Shown in pieces: positions 1 through 9,300 of a stretch of DNA of 14,428 nucleotides; the stretch's first letter is position 1; each line of letters starts with the position of its first letter. Location of the stretch: assembly GCA_937941745.1 (NCBI GenBank), contig CALDGV010000637.1, positions 1 to 14,428 on the forward strand, read 5' to 3'. Both the position numbers and the translations under genes were made by a program. Under the pieces are notes generated by a model. It was not told the origin of the DNA and searched no databases. It saw only the letters and a program-made list of their open reading frames with translations. This DNA comes from an uncultured Prosthecobacter sp. (GTDB lineage Bacteria; Verrucomicrobiota; Verrucomicrobiia; Verrucomicrobiales; Verrucomicrobiaceae).

Positions 1-333
1 CTGCTTCTGGATTATTCCCTGAACAACGCCTCGAAGCTGGTGGACAACACCGTGCTTCGCCTGGGTGGCACCCGTCGCGGTGGCACGGTGGTGCTGTCGG
101 GAGGCAACCATGAAGAGATTGTCAGCCAGCTCGTCCTGGAGGCAGGTGCCAGCAAGATCTACCGAGACAGCGGCACCAGCACGTTGAGGCTCAATGGGCT
201 GTTCCGGGCTGCCGGCAGCTCCCTTTACCTGGACCTGGGACGCATCGCCAAGATCGATACGCCGAATGTGAACGGCATGCTGGGTGCTTGGGCCATCATT
301 CGTGACGCGATCACGAATCCATTCTGGGTCATT
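1..333 (+). other. PATR-type beta-helix leader segment (domain of the giant protein)
   Basis: The visible N-terminal segment contains LRLGGTRRGGTVVLSGG and then NGMLGAWAIIRD at about 271-306. In PATR proteins a run of short Gly-turned beta strands commonly ends in a 'NGxLGxWA' signature before the next strand block, so I read this as beta-solenoid. A comparable segment recurs at about 3300-3640, ending in LLPWATYQD. This is a family-pattern judgement, not a profile hit. Confidence 0.6.
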
Positions 334-3300
334 CCTGGCACCACGGCTTTCAGCTACACGGTCACGGCGGATGCCTCGAACGACTTCCTCTTCACTCCGC
401 TGGTTCAGTCGCACGTGGTCCGCAACGGCATGATCGCCACCTTCACTTCCACCGGCACACTTCCTGGCGGCCTGACGGCAGGTGTTCCTTATTATATTGT
501 GAGTTCCTCCGGCAGCGGCCAGCGTGTCAAGGTTGCCAGCACCTTCAACGGCCCCGCCATCAACCTGACGGACAATGGCAGCGGCACCATCACCATGCTG
601 GCGGAGCTCGGATTCCAGGCCAATCCTGTCTCGGACACGCTGTCGACGGCTGATGGTCATGGTCTTGCGAATGGCATTCGTGTGCGGGTCCGCTCCTACG
701 GCCAGCTTCCTGGCGGCCTGCTGCCCGACAAGGATTATTGGGTCATCGGTGCTGAAACGCGAGGCTTCCGCCTGACGGAAGATTCCGATGGTGAAGGTCC
801 TGCCGTGGACATCACCTCCAGCGGCTCGGGTGCTCATGTGATCGAGACCCAGGGCACCGAGCGTCGCTCAGGTCCTGCGGCGCTGACGTTTGAGGTGAAC
901 CCGGACTTCGCTCCGGCTTCGGATGGCAACAACCGGGTCCGTGTCTCCATCCAGCACGCTCCGGGCAATGGCCCGATCACCGCCTCCCTTACCGGTGCTG
1001 GCACGGTGGGTGATCCTTATGTTTACACAATTTACACGACCGACGACAACAACAGCAACCAGGCGGTGAGCGCCTTTGTGGCAGGCGATGAGATCGGCGG
1101 GCAGAAGATCGCTGACATCCTCAATGCTCGCGTCACGCCGGCCGCACCCAGCGGCATCACCTTCCCGCTGTTCACCAACTTCCCAGACACGGGCAGCTAT
1201 GGCACCCTGGCTGGAACTCTGCTGACAGGTGGCTCCTATGACAATGGCAGCAAGGAACTTGACTGGGCTCGCAATGCCGGACGTCCGGGAGCCAGCACCA
1301 ACTTTGATGATGGAATCATCATGCCAACAGGAACCGGCTTCTACTCTTCAGGCTGGGCCAGCAATGCCAACAATACCATCCTCGACAACGTGAGCATCGG
1401 CTCCCTGGCCAGCCCGTTCTCGGTTCGTTTTGCCAACCAGGTCTCGGCCACGGTTTCACTGCTGAACAGCGGCACCTACAGCATCCGCTCAGGCGGTATT
1501 CTCGTGTCGCCCACCGTGGCAGCCAACGATTCCACCTTCACGGGGGCAGGACGCCTGACCACGGAGAACCAGGGCAACTTGCAGAACTTCATGCTGCATC
1601 AGCACAATCCTCAGGGCTCGCTCATCATCAACAACCGCATCACCAACCGTGTGGCGGTCTCGCGCACGGGCCGCCTGACCGGCCAGAACTTCCGCTACCT
1701 GAGCATGACGGTGGACTTGACGGAAGCTCAGGTGGCTGCTGGCTGGACGCTGCCTCTGACCACCTTTGTGAACACCGGCATCCGAGCCAACACCCGGGTT
1801 GCGGACATTCGTTACAACCGCTTCGTCATTCTCGACACCAACCACGACGGTACGCTGCGAAACCAAAACTATGTCTTTGCCAGCCCTGGTTCAGTGGCGG
1901 TGAGCGCGGATGCCACGCTGCCAGGTGGACATCCTGCCCGCAGGCAGATTACCGGTTTGAGCACCACGGCCGACCTGGCTCCTGGCATGACAGTGACCGG
2001 AGCCGGAATCACTGCCGGCACGACCATTGAGGCCATCGTGGATGCTTCAACCATCCGTCTCAGTCAGGAAAACGACGCTGTTTTCCGTGCCGGCACCTAC
2101 ACCTTCACTCAGGTGCCCACCGTGATTAACCGCCTGGGCATCACGAATGATTCCAACCGCTTCCTCATCACTCAGATGACCAATGTCTCCGGCCTTTCGG
2201 TCGGCATGTCAGTGAGTGGCACCGGCATTGCGGATGGCACTTTGGTCGCCGAGGTGTCCTCATCGCCGGCTTACATTCGTCTGGATAAGCCGCATGATGG
2301 CATTCATCGGACTGGAGTCGCCTTCACCTTTGGTGGCAGCACGGTCCGCACGGGCACTCTGCCCGTGGTGGTGACCCTGCCCGGTTCTTCGAGCGACCCC
2401 AACCGTCGAATCCTCGATGGTGTGGCATCCACCCAAGGCATCGTTCCTGGTGTGTCTGTGACCGGTCCTGGTCTGCCAGGTGGCACCACCGTGGAGGTCG
2501 TCCTGGACAACCACACCCTGTATTTGAACCAATACCATGATGGGAATTACCGCCGGGCTGCCTACACCTTCACAGGTGGCACCATTCCGAATGGCAGTGC
2601 GGTCCGGAATGCCAGTGTTCCATCCAGCGCCACGGACAACACCAACCGCAGGCGTGTGATGGGTGTTTACATCACAGGCGGGTCGGGCACCACGGTCTCC
2701 ACCAATGACCTTTACATCGGCATGCCGATCAGTGGTCCAGGCATTCCTTTCGGTGCAGTCATCGCCAACATTTACAATGAGAGCGACATCGAACTGAATG
2801 CGAACCACTTCTTCACCGCAGAGAGCACCACGTTTGTGCTCACTCCCACAACGGGGATTGAAAAACTGGGTGCTGGCACGGTGGTGCTGAATGGTGCCAG
2901 CGATTACACCGGTGTCACCTTCATTGCCGATGGAACGGTGCGTGCTGGTTCGTTGACCGATGGTGGCGTCCCAGGCAGCCTGGGAGCGTCTTCAGGCAGC
3001 TCCGCAAACTTGGTCTTCAATGGTGGCGAGTTGCAGTATGTCGGTGAGAACACGCAGACCAACCGAGGTTTCACCGTGGCGGACTTTGCCACCTTGAACA
3101 TCGGCCATGAGCGCACCAAGGCCGTCTTTTCCGGTGTGATCACTTCGGGACAGGACAGCCTGAACAAGGATGGACCGGGAACGCTTGAATTGAACGGCAA
3201 CGCCAACCTGGCCTTCATGAAGGTGGAGCAAGGTCGCCTGCTGCTGCAGACGACGGATGCGAACCCGGCTCCTGGAGGCTTCTCGCCTTCCAACTTCTCG

Positions 3301-6300
3301 CAGAGCGCGCTGACAAGCCTCATCCTGGGAGGGGGTACGCTTGAACTCCGTGGTGCTGGCGAAGGCAGTGTCACGCAGAACTTTGGTTCTCAGCTGACCG
3401 TGGACTCAGGTGCCACAACGGTGAAGGTGACGAGCGTTCCTTCCACCGATCCTGCCGCCCTGACGGCGCCGACAACACGCCTCAACATCATGGGGCAGGA
3501 AGAGCTGACGCCTGTGATCCGCAAATCTGGGGGCTCAGTCCACTTCATTGAAAATCCTGAGGGTCTTGGCTTTGCCGACATCTTCCTCTACCTGCCCACG
3601 AGTGACCGCCAGCGTCTTCTGCCCTGGGCCACCTACCAGGACACCACCAACATCAACAATCCTGGTGTGAATCACTTTGCCACCGTGGAACTGGCCACGA
3701 CGGGCAACGCCACCTCAGGCGGTGCGGTGGTTTCGGCCGACGCGGTCGGTCTCTACGATCCGGGCAGCATCTACAACACCCCCAGCGGCTGGGCTACCAA
3801 CAGCAGCATCACAGCTCGCAACAGCGCACGGACGTTGAACATCACGGAAGGCACGCTCGACATCAACAACGTGCCCATTGCTCTGAGTGGCAATGTCAGT
3901 TCGACCCGCTACGCCAACATTCTGAGGTATTCGAACACCAGCAATGGAACGGTCACGATCGATGCGGGCAGGACGCTGGAACTGGTCGGCGGTGCCATCC
4001 TGGCAGCCACAAGTGTTTATCAGGGTCAGAAGGTCATTGATGGACCTGGCAACATCACCGGGGGCGCGCTGAACGACGTCAACAGCGACTTCATGATGCA
4101 CAACTACAACATGACGACGCCGTTCACGATCAATGCCAACATCGTGGATCGCACGTCGCTTGCTGCGCACTTCAACGGCTCCTTCGGAAGGGGCACGGTG
4201 AGAACGAGCCAGACGCAGATGAACATCAACAACAACCAGCTGCCAGTGGACTTCTACGCCACGGTGCGTCCGGGAATGAGAGTCAGCGGTCCTGGCATCC
4301 AGGCTGGCACGGTCGTTGATACGGTGGAGCCTACCTACCGGCGCATCATCCTGAGCCTGCCGGCCACGGGGAATCATACGGATCAAGTCTACACCTTCAC
4401 CGATACGACCAACTTCGTCCAGGTGGGCACAGGCACCACGGTGCTGGGAGGCAATAACACCTACACAGGAAATACCTATGTCCATGGTGGGGTGCTTCGT
4501 CTCAATTCGGCGAATGCTGTTCCAGGCGGCATTGGTGTCACCGGCGGCACGAGCAGCATCATCGTGGAAGGCGGCGTGGTGGGCCTGGGTGCAGGGGACT
4601 TCACCCGCAGCACTGGCACAGAAGCATCGCAGATTCTCTTTACCGGCAACGGTGGCTTCGCCGCCTATGGCGCTGAGCGCACGGTCAACATCGGTGGTGG
4701 AGCCGTCCCGCAGACCCTGCGTTTTGGCAACAATGGCTTTGTTCCAGATGGTTCTTCACTGATCCTGGGAAGCCATGATGCCACTCACAAGCTGCTCTTT
4801 GCGAACCCTCTCGACCTGAGTGCTTTCAGTCAGGCAATCCGCGTTGAGGACAGTCCTATCGAGGTGGAGGCCGAACTGACGGGTGCCCTTTCGGGCTTGG
4901 GCCGCATGATCAAGTTTGGTCTGGGCACGCTTCGCCTTGGGGCTTCGAACACGCAGTCGGGCGGCGTCGAAATCGCTGAAGGGCGCTTGATCGCGGCCTC
5001 TGTTGCCGACGTCTTCGGCGCTTCTTCTGGCATCGTGCGCCTCGGCACGAGCCTGACCAACACCTCTTCTCAGGCAGCTGTGGAGCTGCAGTATGAAGGA
5101 GGCACGGTCGCCAATCCTCTGCAGGTGGGCTCGGTAAACGTGCGGGGTGCATCCTGGGTGGCTGGCGGTGTGGTGGAAAGCACGCAGGCCGCTGCAAACG
5201 TTGGTGAAGAGGCCTCTTCCATGGTGGTCAGCGGCTTCCCGGCCATCGCCTACTACGATGCGACCAATCAGGATTTGAAATACGTTCGTGCGCTGGATGC
5301 CCGTGGCTCTGCCTGGGGCATCCCGGTGACTGTGGCCAGCCGCGGCAACGTGGGCCGCAATCCTTCCATGCAGATCATCAACGGCAACCCGGCCATCTCC
5401 TACTACGATGATGACTCCGGCATGCTGATGTTTGTCCGTGCCACGGATGCGCAGGGCGTTGTCTGGGGCGCGCCTACCTCGATCCTTGAGCAGTCCTCGC
5501 CCACGGCCGTGGCTGTGCAGGCAGATGGCAAGATCCTGGTAGGTGGTTTGTTCACCCGTTTCGACGGTCTCACCCGCTATCGTCTGGTCCGCCTGAATTT
5601 GGACGGCTCGCTGGATACAGGCTTCAACGCCTTCGTCATGAACGGTGAGGTCCGTGCCATTCATGTGCTGCCCGATGGCAAAATCCTCATCGGCGGCAGC
5701 TTCACGGCACTTCGGGCCAATGGCTCAGCGGTCACGAACACCACAGTGAACCGTATTGCCCGTCTCAATACTGATGGCAGCCTGGACACTTCCGTGAACC
5801 CGAATGCCAATGGCGACGTCCGTGTCTTCGTTCCGCAGGGAGACGGCAAAATCATGGTGGGTGGTTCATTCACCACCATTTCCGAGGTCACACGCACCCG
5901 TCTGGCCAGGCTGAATGCCAACTGCACGCTCGACACCAGCTTCACCAACACGGACATCCGCAATGGTGAAGTCAGGGCCATCATTCCCGAGGATGCGGAC
6001 AACGATGGCGATCCCGAGAGCTATGCGATCGCCGGCAGCTTCACCAGCATCCGTGGCGATGGAAACCGCAACCGCCTGGCGCGCATCAACGCCAACGCCA
6101 CCCTCGCAGCCTTCAATCCGAATGCCAACAACACGGTCATGGACATGGTCCGCCTGCCTTCCGGCAAATTCGTCGTCGGTGGAGCATTCACCCTCTTCTC
6201 CGATGTCATCTCCCGCACGCGTCTCGCACGTCTCAACAATGACGGCACGGTGGATGAAAGCTTTGCCCAGGAGGTGAATGCCGAAGTTCGTGATCTGCAC

Positions 6301-9300
6301 CTTGAGGCTGATGGCAGCGTGCTGGTCTCCGGCATCTTCACGCAGATCGGGGATTCTGTCCGCAATTTCGTGGGACGTATCCTGCCTTCAGGCAATGTGG
6401 ATCCCGCCTTCATCCCGAATCCTGATGCTGAAGTCCGCAGTCTGACGACCATGCCGGATGGCAAGATCGTGATCGGTGGCAACTTCACCAAAACAGGCGC
6501 CACCATCCAGCAGTATGCAGGACGCCTCCTGCCTACGGGTGCTGCTGATCCGGGCATTGCCCGCCATATCCTGGACGTGGGCTTCTATTCCTCGCTTTAC
6601 AGCGTGAACGGCAACCCGGCCATCGCCTACCAGAATGCCATCGGCAACGATGTCTTCTACATCCGCGCCACGGATGCCAACGGCACCAACTGGCCGGATC
6701 CGGAACTGATTGATTCTGCTGGAGACGTGGGCTTTGGCATCACGCTTTCAGTCGCTAATTTTGGCGGCGATCTCATTGCCAAGGACAACCGCGGCACTGA
6801 AAGCACGGTGGACGATGAAGTGACCATTTCCGGCACCGTCGGCTTTGTCGGAGTGCCCGTCATCGCTTATGGAGACGCCACGAACTTGAGGCTGAAGTGG
6901 GCGGTGTCCAACAACACCAACGGCACAGGCAACGTCGGTGTCGGTCTTGGTCAGGCCATGACCAACTGGTCCGTGCCGCAGCCGATCCCTGGCACCGGCA
7001 ATGTCGGGCGGCATTTCTCGCTGCGGGTCGTGGACGGCTATCCCGCGATTGCCTACCAGACCAGTGACACGCGTCAGTTGCGCTACATCCGCGCTCTGAA
7101 TCCCGGTGGCATCACCCACAATCTGAGGGTGCCTGGCACGGGTGAGATCCTGCGCATCCTGGTTTCTGCGCTGACTTTCAGCACCAGCACGTCCTGGGGT
7201 TCCCCGGTCACCTTGGACAATACCGCCGCAGATGTAGGCTCCTTCCCCTCGCTGGCACTGATCAACGGCCAGCCCACCACGGCGAAAGACCGTCCGGCGG
7301 TGTCTTATTACGATGCAACGAACGGAGACCTCAAGTTTGTGCGGTCCACCGATTCCGTGGGTGACATCTGGGAAGCTTCGCAGCTGATTGTCGCCAATTC
7401 AGACGTCGGCCGCTCCAGCAGCCTCATCGTCACGGATGGAGTGCCTGCCATCTCCTATTACAATGCGACCGCAGGCGACCTTGAGTTCGTGGCATTGAAC
7501 CAGGCCAGCGGCTATTCACGAGTCACGCTGACGGGCAACACCACCTGGTCCGGCCCGGTGACCTTGAATGGTTCGACGATCTTCAATCCTACCGCGGGAA
7601 CGCTGGCGCAGCTGACGGGGCTCGTCAGTGGGGCGGCAGGCTTCCGTCTGGCCGGTGAAGGCACACTGAGCCTTCAGGGCAACAACACCTTTGCCTCCTC
7701 GCTTGAGCGCCCAGGACAGACAACCGGTCCGGGAACGGCGGTGAATGGTGGAGTGATCCTTCGCAGTGGCACGCTGCTTGCGGGCAGTTCCGGTGCGCTT
7801 GGCTCTGCCACGGTCGAACTCGGCGATGCGGTGCCTCAGCAGATCTCCGTGGATCGTGCCAGCTTGGGCACATCGGTCCTCCTTGGCGGAGGCTATTTCC
7901 GCGCCGATCATGACGGCCTGACCATCAACGCGAATGGTCCAGGAGCCTTTGTCGGTGTTGCTGCCACCGTGGATGGCCTGTATCTCGGGCTGACCAGCAC
8001 GACTGCGGATCCAGGATTGGACCGACTTACAGGTGATGTTGCAGACGGCACAGCGCTGCGGCTGTTTGGAACCACCATACCGACGGGCTTGCAGGGTGGA
8101 CTGACCTATTATGCCCGTGGCAGCAGTGCCAGCACCTTCCAGGTCTCGCTCACGCCCGGCGGCGCAGCGGTCAACTTCAACTCAGAAGGCTTCAACCTCT
8201 TCTTCATTGAAGACGACAAGCTTTCCCGCCAGATCCTGGTGAAGGATGAATCTTCACATCCTGAACGCAATGGCGTCTATCGTGTGTCCATCACGACGGA
8301 CAATTCACAGCTCGCCGCGGGCCGTATCAACTTGGTGCGCGTTTCTGCCATGGACTCCGTGGCCGAGATGAGCTTTGGAACTCGGGCGACGGTGTCGGGA
8401 GGCACGCTGCAGGGCAAATCCTACTACATCGGCAGCACAGTCACTGATGTGAACATTTCTGCCGTGCAGTGGATCGAGGACACTGCAGCGGCGAATGTTG
8501 CCCTGTTGGCGAACGCTGCAGGCATCACGATTGGCAATTCGATTGATGTAAACGCCATTCCTGGAACGCCCGCTTCCATCCTTGGCGCTGCAGGCACCAT
8601 CACTTCGGGCAGTGTCGCCTTCAGTGGCCCGATCACCCTCCAGAACCGCAATGCGGCGGCCCAGGATGCTGAAACGCTGCAGATTCTCTCCAACATCTCC
8701 GGCGGCTACGGAGTCAGCTTCAATGGCACCATTTCCGAAGCGGCTGGTCAGGACCGGCTGTCTTTGATGAAGACAGGTGCTGGTGTGGCGACCTTGACTG
8801 GCAACAACTCCTTCCAGGGTGGCATCAATATCAGTGAAGGTGTGCTTCTCGTGATGAACAATCCTTCCACGGCACTGCCGGGGCAGTCGGGAACAGGAAC
8901 AGGCACCGTTCAGATCCAGGCTGGAACTGTCCTGGGAGGCCTTGGTTCGGTGGGCGGTCCAGTGACGATGGCGGGCATCGTGGGTTCTCAGGCCGTTCTG
9001 CGTCCTGGCGATCCGACTTCATCATCGGCTCCGGTGGAGACGCTCACCATCAATGCTCCGCTCACGGTGGGCGCTCATTCGGTGATCGAATTCACTTTGG
9101 GTGCGACCAATTACACCCGCCTTGCTGGTACGTCGGTCAATCTGGCGACAGCGACCTCATCGATTCTGGTCCAGCTCGCTCCGGGTTATGTTCCTGCCGA
9201 CAACACCGAGTTTCAGATCCTCGACATTGATACGCTGACCCTCTTTGGCGGGAATTCCAACCTGCTGAACCTCCTGCAACTGCCCGCCAGCAAGGTCTGG

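Noticed and set aside
40..42. GTG as the start of the giant gene
   Set aside because: The frame is open back to base 1 and the codons before it read as the same strand-rich sequence; no ribosome-binding site precedes it.
4756..5664. Long minus-strand open frame of 302 codons opposite the giant gene (others at 3715-4485, 12447-13232, 13551-14384)
   Set aside because: These are typical antisense shadows of GC-rich coding sequence. Their translations lack recognisable domains, and they overlap clearly repeat-bearing plus-strand protein.
5500..6558. Delta-60 block as a recent mobile insertion
   Set aside because: No direct repeats, inverted ends or change in base composition are visible at its borders, and the frame is kept. 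Domain shuffling or ancient insertion at the protein level fits better.
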